Assembly: GCA_024639625.1 (NCBI GenBank)
Contig: JAHEIA010000114.1
Location: 1 to 8,337 of the forward strand
DNA length: 8,337 nucleotides
Direction: 5' to 3'
From: Chromatiales bacterium
Lineage (GTDB): Bacteria; Pseudomonadota; Gammaproteobacteria; Chromatiales; Chromatiaceae
A program made the translations under genes and the position numbers. This document shows positions 1 through 6,564 of this stretch, piece after piece. The notes under the pieces are model-generated. The model made no database searches. It had not been told where the DNA came from and was given only the letters and a program-made list of their open reading frames with translations. The number at the start of each line of letters is the position of its first letter. Position 1 is the first letter of the stretch.

Positions 1-528
1 CTTGTCGGGTTTGATGACCCGGTTGTGCACCTCACCCTCGCTGGTCACCAGAATGGCCAACACCCGGCCGTCGGAAAGGTGAAGGAACTCGATCTGACGG
101 AACGCGGACCGGTCGTGCCTCGGCAGCGTCACTACGCCGGCCATCCGGGTGATGCCCGAGAGCACGTTGGATACGGCGGCGAGCATCTCCGCCGGATCCT
201 GGTCGCTCTCCAGGCGTCCGCGGATCTGCTCGATCTCCGCATCCAGCATCGGCTTCAGGGTGAGCAGGGAATCGACGAACAAACGCAGGCCGGTGGCCGT
301 AGGGATGCGGCCCGCCGAGGTGTGCGGCGAAACCAAGAACCCCATATCCTCGAGGTCGGACATGACATTACGGATCGTGGCGGGGCTCAGGTCGAGTCCA
401 GAATCCTTGGCCAAGGTGCGCGAACCGACCGGCTGGCCGTCGCGCAGGTAACGCTCGATCAGCACCTTGAGGAAATACTGGGCGCGCTCGCTAACCGCAT
501 CGCTGCCGATCAATCTGTTGGATGCCAT
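1..528 (-). CDS. hrcA: Heat-inducible transcription repressor HrcA (N-terminal half; runs off the left edge)
   Basis: HrcA is the repressor of class I heat-shock genes; it binds the CIRCE operator and depends on GroEL for folding (family knowledge). I read 176 codons without a stop from the ATG at 528 down to base 1, so the C-terminal half is outside the window (family length about 340-350 residues). The N-terminal winged-helix region is plain: VGSRTLAK at residues 34-41, LSPATIRNVMSDLEDMG at 47-63, and SPHTSAGRIPT at 67-77, all hallmark HrcA sequence, followed by LFVDSLL near residue 83. The start is supported by a GAGG ribosome-binding site at 534-537, five bases upstream of the ATG. A CIRCE element lies in its leader, indicating autoregulation. 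grpE and dnaK, frequent partners, are not in the window. Identification is secure; only the missing C-terminus limits it. Confidence 0.95.
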   Translation of the reverse strand, partial: MASNRLIGSDAVSERAQYFLKVLIERYLRDGQPVGSRTLAKDSGLDLSPATIRNVMSDLEDMGFLVSPHTSAGRIPTATGLRLFVDSLLTLKPMLDAEIEQIRGRLESDQDPAEMLAAVSNVLSGITRMAGVVTLPRHDRSAFRQIEFLHLSDGRVLAILVTSEGEVHNRVIKPDK

Positions 529-579
529 GGCTACCTCGGGCGGGAAACCGATGATTCGACGACACAGACAATCGAATAT

Positions 580-606
580 TTAGCACTCATTCCAAGAGAG
601 TGCCAG
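580..606 (-). promoter_or_regulatory. CIRCE operator (HrcA-binding inverted repeat)
   Basis: The plus strand reads TTAGCACTC, a 9-base spacer, then GAGTGCCAG. The CIRCE consensus is TTAGCACTC-N9-GAGTGCTAA, so one half is perfect and the other matches 7 of 9 bases with exactly the right spacing. It lies about 50 bases upstream of the hrcA start codon and immediately downstream of the predicted promoter, where bound HrcA would block transcription. The site is close to hrcA, and there is no chaperone gene on the other side. Autoregulation is inferred from position. Confidence 0.9.
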
Positions 607-614
607 AGAGCCAA

Positions 615-642
615 GGTATCTAATTCAGCCCTCGGGTGTCAA
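615..642 (-). promoter_or_regulatory. Predicted hrcA promoter
   Basis: On the minus strand a perfect TTGACA (-35, bases 637-642) is followed by a 16-base spacer and GATACC (-10, bases 615-620; 3 of 6 to TATAAT). Transcription would start near base 608, placing the CIRCE repeat at the very 5' end of the transcript. The -35 is strong and the -10 weak. A sigma-32 type promoter is not clearly supported. This is a prediction from motif and position only. Confidence 0.55.
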
Positions 643-667
643 GAAAATGCCGCCCCCGTTGGCGGCA
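641..667 (-). terminator. Hairpin plus T-tract, terminator-like on the minus strand
   Basis: Bases 648-667 form a perfect 7-bp stem (TGCCGCC / GGCGGCA) with a 6-base loop. Read on the minus strand it is followed directly by TTTTCTT (641-647), the form of an intrinsic terminator. It sits just upstream of the hrcA -35 box, where it could stop antisense transcription from the nadK side entering hrcA. No minus-strand gene lies directly upstream, so it may instead be a structural or regulatory element of the divergent region. Confidence 0.4.
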
Positions 668-688
668 CTCGAAGCTCCGTGCTAAGTT
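659..688 (+). promoter_or_regulatory. Possible nadK promoter
   Basis: TTGGCG (659-664) and TAAGTT (683-688) are separated by 18 bases, with a TG at 680-681 forming an extended -10 (TGC before TAAGTT). Both boxes are only partial matches (4 of 6 and 3 of 6). The -35 overlaps the hairpin at 648-667. It would give a leader of about 45 bases before the nadK ATG. Weak prediction; position relative to nadK is the main support. Confidence 0.3.
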
Positions 689-738
689 GCGCCCTGTAGC
701 CGCAAAACAAGCATCCCCGACGGACGGACCGACGCAAT

Positions 739-1623
739 ATGAGCGACCTCTTCCCCTGTGTGGGGCTGATCGGCAAGCACGGCGATCCGAGCGTGAGGGA
801 CACGCTGCTGCGCCTGGCGAGCCACCTCGCCCAGCGCGGACACGAACTGGTGTTGGAAGAGCACACGGCGCATCTGCTCGGCACCCAGGAGTATCCCGCG
901 GCCTCGCTGCCGGTCCTCGCCCAGAAAAGCGACCTCATCATCGTGGTCGGCGGCGACGGGACTCTGCTGCATGCCGCGCGAGGCGTAGCCGAGCACAACG
1001 TGCCGCTGGTCGGGGTGAATCTCGGGCGCCTCGGATTCCTCGCCGATGTCTCTCCGCTGAAGATGGTCGCTTCGCTGGAGCAGATCCTGGAGGGGAAGTA
1101 CGAGGAAGAGCAGCGTTTCCTGTTGCGCGCGACCATCGGCAGTGAGGGCCGGCCGGGGCACCCGATCCGGGCGCTCAACGACGTCGTGGTGCACAAATGG
1201 AACACCGCGCGCATGATCGAATTCGAGACCTATATCGACGGCCGGTTTGTGTATTCACAGCGTTCGGACGGGATGATCGTTTCCACCCCGACCGGATCGA
1301 CCGCCTATGCGCTGTCCGGCGGTGGGCCGCTGATGGACCCCGGCCTCAACGCCATGGTGCTGGTTCCCATCTGCCCGCACACCCTGAGCAACAGGCCGAT
1401 CGTGGTCGACGGAGACAGCCTGATCGAGGTTCGCATCTGCGGCCCCCATCACGATCATGTGCGCGTCACGCCGGACGGGCAGAGCAATGTGCCGGTGGCG
1501 GAGCATCAATGCATAGAAATCCTCAAGGACGACCATCAGGTGCGCCTGATCCATCCGCAGGGTCACGACCACTTCAACATCCTGCGGGCCAAGCTCGGCT
1601 GGGGAGAACACCCGGTTCGCTGA
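739..1623 (+). CDS. nadK: NAD kinase
   Basis: NadK (EC 2.7.1.23) phosphorylates NAD to NADP in the cytoplasm, using ATP or polyphosphate, and is the only route to NADP (family knowledge). The 294-residue product is the usual length for a proteobacterial enzyme. Visible motifs in order: VGLIGKHGDP at 8-17, the catalytic GGDGTLL at 71-77 with Asp73 as the expected catalytic aspartate, GVNLGRLGFL at 92-101, LNDVVVHK at 146-153, and DGMIVSTPTGSTAYALSGGGP within 177-197, the NAD-binding and catalytic loops. The ATG start gives the standard N-terminus but has no strong Shine-Dalgarno sequence ahead of it. It is divergent from hrcA (210-base gap) and followed after 16 bases by recN, which it probably shares a transcript with. 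nadK-recN linkage is common in proteobacteria. Nothing unusual. Confidence 0.97.
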   Translation: MSDLFPCVGLIGKHGDPSVRDTLLRLASHLAQRGHELVLEEHTAHLLGTQEYPAASLPVLAQKSDLIIVVGGDGTLLHAARGVAEHNVPLVGVNLGRLGFLADVSPLKMVASLEQILEGKYEEEQRFLLRATIGSEGRPGHPIRALNDVVVHKWNTARMIEFETYIDGRFVYSQRSDGMIVSTPTGSTAYALSGGGPLMDPGLNAMVLVPICPHTLSNRPIVVDGDSLIEVRICGPHHDHVRVTPDGQSNVPVAEHQCIEILKDDHQVRLIHPQGHDHFNILRAKLGWGEHPVR

Positions 1624-1639
1624 TTCTCGGGAGCGATCG

Positions 1640-3331
1640 ATGCTGACCCAACTGCACATCAGGAACCTCGCGGTCGTCAGCTCCCTGACCCTGGATCTCA
1701 CCCCTGGCATGAGCGTGATCACCGGCGAGACCGGCGCGGGAAAATCCATCCTGGTGGACGCCCTAGGACTCGCCCTCGGGGACCGCACCGACCCGGGCAT
1801 GATCCGGGCAGGATGCGCGCAGGCCGAGATCAGCGCGGCCTTCGACCCGGCCGCCTCCCCGGAGGCGGCGGCCTGGCTGCGCGACCACTCTTTCGAGAGC
1901 GACGGCGAGTGCATTCTACGCCGCGTTCTGGTGCGCGAGGGTCGCTCCCGGGGCTTTGTCAACGGCAGTCCCGCCCCCCTGCAGCTGCTCCAGGAGCTCG
2001 GCGAACGGCTAGTGGACATCCACGGCCAGCATGCCCACCAGTCCCTGCTGCGGCGCGATCACCAGCGCCGCCTGCTGGATGCCTACGCAGGCCAGCAGGT
2101 GCTCGCCCAGCGCGTAGCGCAACTCTACCGTGACCTGCGCGCGAAACAGGCACAGCTAGGCGAGCTCCAGCGGGCCGAGCGCGACCAGGCATCGCGCCTC
2201 GACCTGCTGCGCTTCCAGGCCGAGGAACTGCAGGCGCTCTCCCTTGCGGACGGCGAGCTGGAGCAGCTCGACGAGGATCTCCGCCGCCTGAGCAACGCGG
2301 ACCGCCTGCTCGAGTCTTGTTCCGAGTTGGTGCGCACGCTCTACGAGTCGGAAGGCTCGGTGCAGGAAACGCTGTCACGCGGCTGCTCCAACTTGGACGA
2401 GCTTCTCGGCGCCGACTCCCGACTGGCGGAATACCGCGATCTGCTGGTAGGCGCCGAGATCCAGGTCCACGAGGCGGCCGCCGGGCTCAAGGGTTACCTG
2501 GATGGACTGGACGCGGACCCGGAACAGCTACAGCGAACCGAGGAGCGCCTCGGCGTCATCCACGACCTGGCGCGCAAGCATCGTGTGTCACCGCAGGACC
2601 TTCCCCAGCGGCTGCAGGACATCGGCAGCGAACTCGCCCAACTCGAGTGCGCCGACGCCCGTACCGAGGCGCTGGCCGGAGAGGTGCGGCGCCTGCGCGA
2701 GGAGTTTCTCGGCCGCGCGAAGGAACTTGGCGCCCTGCGCCGGTCCGCCGCGCGGGAACTCGAACGAAAAGTCAGCGAGCACATGCAACAGCTCGGCATG
2801 GCCGGCGGACGCTTTGCGATCGAGATCGAGACCCGAACAGAGGAGGAGGCCGCCGCCGGCGGGCTCGAGGACGTGGCGTTCCTGGTCAGCGCGAATCCCG
2901 GCCAGCCCCTGCAGCCGTTGGTCAAGGTGGCCTCCGGCGGCGAGTTGTCGCGCATCAGCCTAGCGATCCAGGTCGTCACCGCCGGCTGCGGCGGCGTACC
3001 GACCCTGATCTTCGATGAGGTGGATGTCGGCATCGGCGGCGCCGTAGCGGAGATCGTCGGCGCTCTGCTACGCCGCCTGGGAACCGAGCGACAGGTGCTC
3101 TGTGTGACTCACCTGCCCCAGGTCGCGGCCCAGGGGCACCAGCACCTGCGGGTACAAAAGACGAGTTCCGAGCGCTCGACCCAGACTTCGATCCAGACGT
3201 TGCGCCCGGACGAGCGCATCTCTGAGATCGCCCGCATGCTAGGCGGGCTGGAAATCAACAGCAAGACCCTGGCGCATGCCGAGGACATGATCGCCCACGC
3301 GAGCCGGCAACCCGCCGGCGCGGAACCCTAA
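1640..3331 (+). CDS. recN: DNA repair protein RecN
   Basis: RecN is an SMC-like ATPase that acts in double-strand-break repair, holding broken DNA together for recombination (family knowledge). The product has 563 residues, close to the 553 of E. coli. An N-terminal ABC half carries Walker A GETGAGKS at 29-36. A long, charged, glutamine- and arginine-rich stretch from about 150 to 370 fits the antiparallel coiled coil. The C-terminal half has the ABC signature SGGELSR at 432-438 and Walker B TLIFDEVDVGIGG at 455-467, followed by a conserved VTHLPQVAA. ATG start is preceded by GGGAG at 1628-1632. It lies 16 bases after nadK, so is likely co-transcribed. No LexA box (CTGT-N8-ACAG) is evident just upstream, unlike the SOS-controlled E. 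coli gene. The stop codon overlaps the fur stop on the opposite strand. Confidence 0.97.
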   Translation: MLTQLHIRNLAVVSSLTLDLTPGMSVITGETGAGKSILVDALGLALGDRTDPGMIRAGCAQAEISAAFDPAASPEAAAWLRDHSFESDGECILRRVLVREGRSRGFVNGSPAPLQLLQELGERLVDIHGQHAHQSLLRRDHQRRLLDAYAGQQVLAQRVAQLYRDLRAKQAQLGELQRAERDQASRLDLLRFQAEELQALSLADGELEQLDEDLRRLSNADRLLESCSELVRTLYESEGSVQETLSRGCSNLDELLGADSRLAEYRDLLVGAEIQVHEAAAGLKGYLDGLDADPEQLQRTEERLGVIHDLARKHRVSPQDLPQRLQDIGSELAQLECADARTEALAGEVRRLREEFLGRAKELGALRRSAARELERKVSEHMQQLGMAGGRFAIEIETRTEEEAAAGGLEDVAFLVSANPGQPLQPLVKVASGGELSRISLAIQVVTAGCGGVPTLIFDEVDVGIGGAVAEIVGALLRRLGTERQVLCVTHLPQVAAQGHQHLRVQKTSSERSTQTSIQTLRPDERISEIARMLGGLEINSKTLAHAEDMIAHASRQPAGAEP

Positions 3332-3765
3332 TCGACCAGGGGCTCCTCATCGTCCTGGCAATCCGGATCGCCGCAGCGCCCGTAGATCGTCAGCGCGTGG
3401 TCTTCGATACGGAATCCCATACGGCGCGCGATCTCCCGCTGCCGCTGCTCGATGGTCTCATCGAAGAATTCCTCGACCCTGCCGCACTTGATGCAGACTA
3501 GGTGGTCGTGATGACCGCCCCGGTTGAGCTCGAACACCGAGTGCCCGCCCTCGAAGTGATGCCGCTGCACCAATCCAACCGACTCGAACTGGGTCAGCAC
3601 CCGATACACCGTGGCAAGCCCGATCTCCTCGCCGGAATCCAGGAGCATTCGGTAGACGTCCTCTGCGCTCACATGGCGCCCGCCGCTTTTAGCGAGCACA
3701 CCGAGCACCTTGACCCTGGGCAAGGTGACCTTTAAGCCCGCTTTCTTGATCTCCTGGTTCTCCAA
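3328..3765 (-). CDS. fur: Ferric uptake regulator Fur
   Basis: Fur is the iron-responsive repressor; Fe(II)-loaded dimers bind Fur boxes and shut off iron uptake genes (family knowledge). I place the start at the TTG at 3763-3765 because a very strong GGAGGAGG (3772-3779) lies six bases upstream. A TTG at 3781-3783 would also be open but would place that ribosome-binding site inside the gene. This gives 145 residues beginning MENQEIKKAGLKVTLPR, matching the typical Fur N-terminus. Motifs: winged helix with SAEDVY at 33-38 and GLATVYRVL at 49-57, HFEGGHSVFEL at 70-80, the metal site HHDH at 85-88, CxxC at 91-94, and a second cysteine pair CGDPDC near the C-terminus. It is convergent with recN (stop codons share bases 3328-3331) and divergent from bamE, the common gammaproteobacterial arrangement. 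No clear Fur box was found in the shared upstream region. Confidence 0.96.
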   Translation of the reverse strand: MENQEIKKAGLKVTLPRVKVLGVLAKSGGRHVSAEDVYRMLLDSGEEIGLATVYRVLTQFESVGLVQRHHFEGGHSVFELNRGGHHDHLVCIKCGRVEEFFDETIEQRQREIARRMGFRIEDHALTIYGRCGDPDCQDDEEPLVD

Positions 3766-3771
3766 ACCGGT

Positions 3772-3779
3772 CCTCCTCC
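3772..3779 (-). promoter_or_regulatory. Strong ribosome-binding site that decides the fur start
   Basis: The minus strand reads GGAGGAGG here, an almost ideal anti-16S match, with a six-base spacer to the TTG at 3763-3765. It argues against the more upstream TTG at 3781-3783. The combination of a rare start codon and a near-perfect ribosome-binding site is internally consistent. Confidence 0.75.
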
Positions 3780-3786
3780 GCAAACC

Positions 3787-3815
3787 GTGAGTTTTGCCGC
3801 GTATTCAGGTATGAT
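3787..3815 (+). promoter_or_regulatory. Predicted bamE promoter
   Basis: TATGAT (3810-3815) matches the -10 consensus at 5 of 6 positions. Seventeen bases upstream lies GTGAGT (3787-3792), only 3 of 6 to the -35. The transcript would begin near 3822 and give a 30-base leader before the bamE ATG. The promoter starts a few bases from the fur ribosome-binding site, so the two divergent promoters overlap. Confidence 0.45.
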
Positions 3816-3852
3816 CCGCAGGTTTTCCAACCCTGGCGACCCATCGAGCTGG

Positions 3853-4308
3853 ATGCAAAAGCTTCTCACTTATGCGCTGTCTGTTGCAACCTTGCTGCTC
3901 GCCGGCTGCAGCTGGCTGAACAATATCCCCTTTGTCTACAAACCGCAGATCGAGCAGGGCAATATCATCGAGCAGGAGTCCGTCGACCAGCTGCGCCCGG
4001 GCATGACCAAAACCCAGGTGCGTTTCGTCATGGGCACCTCCATGCTTATCGACATTTTCCACCAGGACCGCTGGGATTACGTCTATCTGAGCAACCGCGG
4101 TGGCGGCAAACCCGCACAGACAAAACTCTCTCTGTTTTTCGACGACAATCGACTGGTGCGCATCGAGGGTGACCTGCGACCGCGGGATATCGAACCGGGG
4201 ACCGAGGAGCCGGAGCGCGAGACCGTGATCGTCGTACCGGAAGACGCCGGACCCGATGAAGGGATTGTCACCGAGGCTCTAAAGAAGATCGGCATCGGCG
4301 ACGACTGA
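3853..4308 (+). CDS. bamE: Outer membrane protein assembly factor BamE (SmpA/OmlA lipoprotein)
   Basis: BamE is a small lipoprotein subunit of the BAM complex that inserts beta-barrel proteins into the outer membrane (family knowledge). From the ATG at 3853 the product is 151 residues. It opens with a lipoprotein signal peptide (MQKLLTYALSVATLLLAGC) whose lipobox LAGC predicts lipidation at Cys19. An upstream GTG at 3787 is in frame but would put 22 residues before the signal peptide, so I reject it. The SmpA/OmlA domain is clear: QGNIIEQESVDQLRPGMTK at 35-53, then FVMGTSMLIDIFHQDRWDY at 58-76. After the core domain there is an acidic, proline- and glutamate-rich tail that makes the protein longer than the 113-residue E. 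coli BamE. It is divergent from fur, and convergent with rnfH across a 21-base gap with no obvious terminator hairpin. Confidence 0.94.
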   Translation: MQKLLTYALSVATLLLAGCSWLNNIPFVYKPQIEQGNIIEQESVDQLRPGMTKTQVRFVMGTSMLIDIFHQDRWDYVYLSNRGGGKPAQTKLSLFFDDNRLVRIEGDLRPRDIEPGTEEPERETVIVVPEDAGPDEGIVTEALKKIGIGDD

Positions 4309-4329
4309 CAACAAGCGCCGGCAGCAGCT

Positions 4330-4641
4330 CTATTCTTGCGCGGCCCGCTTCGGCTTGGTCTTGCCTGCCCGTTTCTTGCGCGCCTCCTTCGGATCCGCGA
4401 TCAGCGGCCGGTAGATCTCGACCCGGTCCCCGTCGCGCAGCACCGCATCCCGGGTGCTCAGCTTGCCGAAGACGCCCACCTTGGCCTCCTGCAGCTCAAT
4501 CTCCGGGAACCGCTGCGTGATCTTGGAGCGCTCGAGCGCTTCACCCACCGTCATTCCGGCAGGCCCTTCCACCGCGAGGATGCACTGCTCCTGCGGCTTG
4601 GCGTAGGCCACTTCGACCGTGATCCTTTCCTCACTCGCCAT
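4330..4641 (-). CDS. rnfH: RnfH family ubiquitin-like protein (UPF0125, RatB)
   Basis: A 103-residue member of the RnfH/RatB family, small beta-grasp proteins almost always encoded beside ratA and of uncertain biochemical role. I choose the ATG at 4639-4641 (MASEERITVEVAYAKPQEQ), which gives the standard N-terminus; an earlier in-frame start at 4671 would add ten residues lying inside ratA. The hallmark features are VEVAYA near the N-terminus, VGVFGKL in the middle, and LRDGDRVEIYRPL followed by ADPKEARKKRA near the C-terminus, ending in a lysine/arginine-rich tail. The start overlaps the 3' end of ratA by 11 bases (4631-4641), and a GGTGAGG within ratA serves as ribosome-binding site, so translation is probably coupled. 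Family membership is firm; the function is not established. Confidence 0.9.
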   Translation of the reverse strand: MASEERITVEVAYAKPQEQCILAVEGPAGMTVGEALERSKITQRFPEIELQEAKVGVFGKLSTRDAVLRDGDRVEIYRPLIADPKEARKKRAGKTKPKRAAQE

Positions 4642-5065
4642 AGACCTCACCGGCGCGTTTGCAGAAGGCATCGACCAGGGTGGCCGCGATGTGACTGAAG
4701 AAGGCGCCGAAAGCCCGGTCGATCAGGCGTCCGGCGAATTCGAACTCCATCGTCAACTCCACCTTGCACGCATCCTCGGCCAAGGCGTTGAACACCCATG
4801 TCCCGTGCAGCTTGTGGAAGGGACCTTCCCGCAGGTGGATCTCGATGCGTTCGTTCTTCACCAACCGATTGCAGGTGCTGAAGCGCTGCCGAATCCCCGC
4901 CCGGGCCACCTCCATCTCGCCGCACATCTCCTCTTCGGTGTGCGAAAGGATGCGCGCGGAGCGGCACCAGGGCAGAAAGTCCGGATAAGCCTCCATGTCG
5001 TTCACCAGAGTGAACATCTGCTGGGCCGCGAAAGGAACCAAGGCGCTCTTGCGCACGATCGCCAT
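4631..5065 (-). CDS. ratA: RatA: START/Coq10-like domain protein (ribosome association toxin family)
   Basis: A 144-residue single-domain protein of the polyketide cyclase/Coq10 START-like fold. E. coli RatA was described as binding 50S subunits and blocking 70S formation, while the related Coq10 binds ubiquinone; which role applies here cannot be told from sequence. Recognisable features are the N-terminal MAIVRKSALVPFAAQQMF, then NDMEAYPDFLPWCRSARIL around residues 22-40, and a C-terminal amphipathic helix with FGAFFSHIAATLVDAFCKRA. The length is normal. The gene begins three bases after the transporter stop codon and overlaps rnfH by 11 bases, so the three look co-transcribed. In E. coli ratA is directly divergent from smpB; here the transporter gene is interposed. 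Confidence 0.92.
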   Translation of the reverse strand: MAIVRKSALVPFAAQQMFTLVNDMEAYPDFLPWCRSARILSHTEEEMCGEMEVARAGIRQRFSTCNRLVKNERIEIHLREGPFHKLHGTWVFNALAEDACKVELTMEFEFAGRLIDRAFGAFFSHIAATLVDAFCKRAGEVYGE

Positions 5066-5068
5066 GCC

Positions 5069-6445
5069 CTAAACGACTCCTATTGCGTGCAGAAACACCA
5101 GGATCACGGCTACCGGGGTGATATAGCGAGCGACGAAACGCCACAGCTTGTAGGAGAACCGGTCACCCATGCCCAGCTCGTCCACCGTCGACTCCCGCGA
5201 CATGAAGTAGCCGGCGAAGACCGCCATCGCCAGTCCGCCCAGCGGCAGCATGATGCTCGCAGTCAGGATGTCGAGCATATCGAACAGCCCGTTGCTCTTG
5301 GTCTTTCCGGCAAACTCGAAGCTGAACGCCCAGCCGCTGAATGACATGATGGTGATGATACCGAGCGCCCAGCCAACGACGCCGACCACGGTGGCGCCCC
5401 GGACCCGCTGCCAACCGCGGTTCTCCACTAGCCACGCCACCGCCGGTTCCAGCAGCGAGATGCCCGACGTCCAAGCGGCAACAACCAGCAGCACGAAGAA
5501 CAGCGTAGCAAACAGTACACCGCCCTTCATTTGACCGAACGCAATCGGCAGTGTCTGAAAGATCAGGCCCGGGCCCTCCCCGGCTTCCAACCCGTTGGCG
5601 AAGACGATCGGAAAGATGGCCATACCGGCCAGCAGGGCGACCAGGGTGTCGAGCCCGGCGATGATAATAGAGGTCTTGGCGATCGAAGCCTCCTTCGGCA
5701 GGTACGAACCGTACATCATGATCGCCCCCATCCCCAAGCTGAGGGTGAAGAAGGCCTGCCCCATGGCCAGCAGCACGCCGCCGGCCGTGATGGCGCTGAA
5801 GTCCGGCTCGAACAGAAACCGTAGGCCCTGCTCGAAGCTGCCGGTTGTCATCGCGTAGCCCACCAGCACCAGCAACAACAAGAACAGCATCGGCATCAGA
5901 TACTGCACCGCCTTTTCCAACCCCGAATGCACGCCCCGGGCGACCACCACGGTGGTCATGACCATGAAAATGGTGTGCCAGGCCAGCAGCCGCTCCGGGT
6001 CCGCGACGAGGTGCGAGAACATGCTGCCCGCACTATCGCCCGTGACCCCAATGAACATTCCGCTCGCGGCCCGGAAAACGTAGGCCAGGGCCCAACCGGC
6101 GATCACGCTGTAATAGGAGATGATGAGAAATCCAGCGACCACCCCGCCCCAGCCAACGATCTGCCAGAAGCCGTGCCGGCTCTCTTCGTAGGCCAGCGTG
6201 CGCATGGTGTTGATCGGGCTCTGCCGGCCGCGTCGGCCAATCAGGACCTCGGACATCATGATCGGGATCCCCACCAAGGCGATGCAGGCCAGATACACCA
6301 GCACGAAGGCCCCGCCGCCGTTTTCGCCGGTGATATAGGGGAACTTCCAAATATTGCCGAGCCCAACCGCCGACCCGGTGGCGGCCATAATGAACATCAA
6401 GCGGGACGACCATTGGCCGTGGATCGACGTGCGCTGCTCCGCCAT
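5069..6445 (-). CDS. Sodium-dependent transporter, neurotransmitter:sodium symporter (SNF/NSS) family
   Basis: A 458-residue inner-membrane protein of the LeuT-fold NSS family, which couples Na+ to uptake of amino acids or related solutes. I set the start at the ATG at 6443-6445 because the product then opens with WSSRLMFIMAATGSAVGLGN, the family N-terminus, and AAAGGA lies ten bases upstream; in-frame codons further upstream overlap smpB and are not family-like. The sodium/substrate signature GSAVGLGNIWKFPY is at 24-37 and GGGAF at 43-47 in TM2. About eleven hydrophobic segments are visible, ending in a helix that closes with HAIGVV. LeuT-type proteins usually have Arg in the external gate position where this has Lys34, as many bacterial members do. 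The substrate cannot be assigned. It is first in a cluster with ratA and rnfH and divergent from smpB, so it separates ratA from smpB. Confidence 0.93.
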   Translation of the reverse strand: MAEQRTSIHGQWSSRLMFIMAATGSAVGLGNIWKFPYITGENGGGAFVLVYLACIALVGIPIMMSEVLIGRRGRQSPINTMRTLAYEESRHGFWQIVGWGGVVAGFLIISYYSVIAGWALAYVFRAASGMFIGVTGDSAGSMFSHLVADPERLLAWHTIFMVMTTVVVARGVHSGLEKAVQYLMPMLFLLLLVLVGYAMTTGSFEQGLRFLFEPDFSAITAGGVLLAMGQAFFTLSLGMGAIMMYGSYLPKEASIAKTSIIIAGLDTLVALLAGMAIFPIVFANGLEAGEGPGLIFQTLPIAFGQMKGGVLFATLFFVLLVVAAWTSGISLLEPAVAWLVENRGWQRVRGATVVGVVGWALGIITIMSFSGWAFSFEFAGKTKSNGLFDMLDILTASIMLPLGGLAMAVFAGYFMSRESTVDELGMGDRFSYKLWRFVARYITPVAVILVFLHAIGVV

Positions 6446-6468
6446 AGCTGACGATTCCTTTATCGACT

Positions 6469-6482
6469 GAAAACAGGTTTTC
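6469..6482. promoter_or_regulatory. Perfect 14-base palindrome upstream of the transporter gene
   Basis: GAAAACAGGTTTTC is a perfect inverted repeat (GAAAAC / GTTTTC around AG) located 24 bases upstream of the transporter ATG and just outside its ribosome-binding site. It may be an operator for a dimeric regulator or a short hairpin in the leader. No known operator is recognised. Confidence 0.3.
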
Positions 6483-6564
6483 TTTTCTTGCCGCAAGCGG
6501 GGTGAACCGTCTGGCGCCGCGCCGGCGGCCGAGCGACGGCACCCAATGCGCGGGCCGGCGCCCC

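Noticed and set aside
694..709. LexA-box-like CTGT upstream of nadK-recN
   Set aside because: The required ACAG at the N8 position is absent (AACA found), so SOS control of nadK-recN is not supported by this site.
3787..3852. N-terminal extension of BamE from a GTG at 3787
   Set aside because: It would place 22 residues before a clean lipoprotein signal peptide and overlap the predicted promoter; the ATG at 3853 gives the proper lipobox position.
739..4308. Several long open frames antisense or out of frame within nadK, recN and neighbours
   Set aside because: They are high-GC shadow frames; compositions are Arg/Ala/Pro-rich and lack family motifs, while the opposite or neighbouring frames are firmly identified genes.
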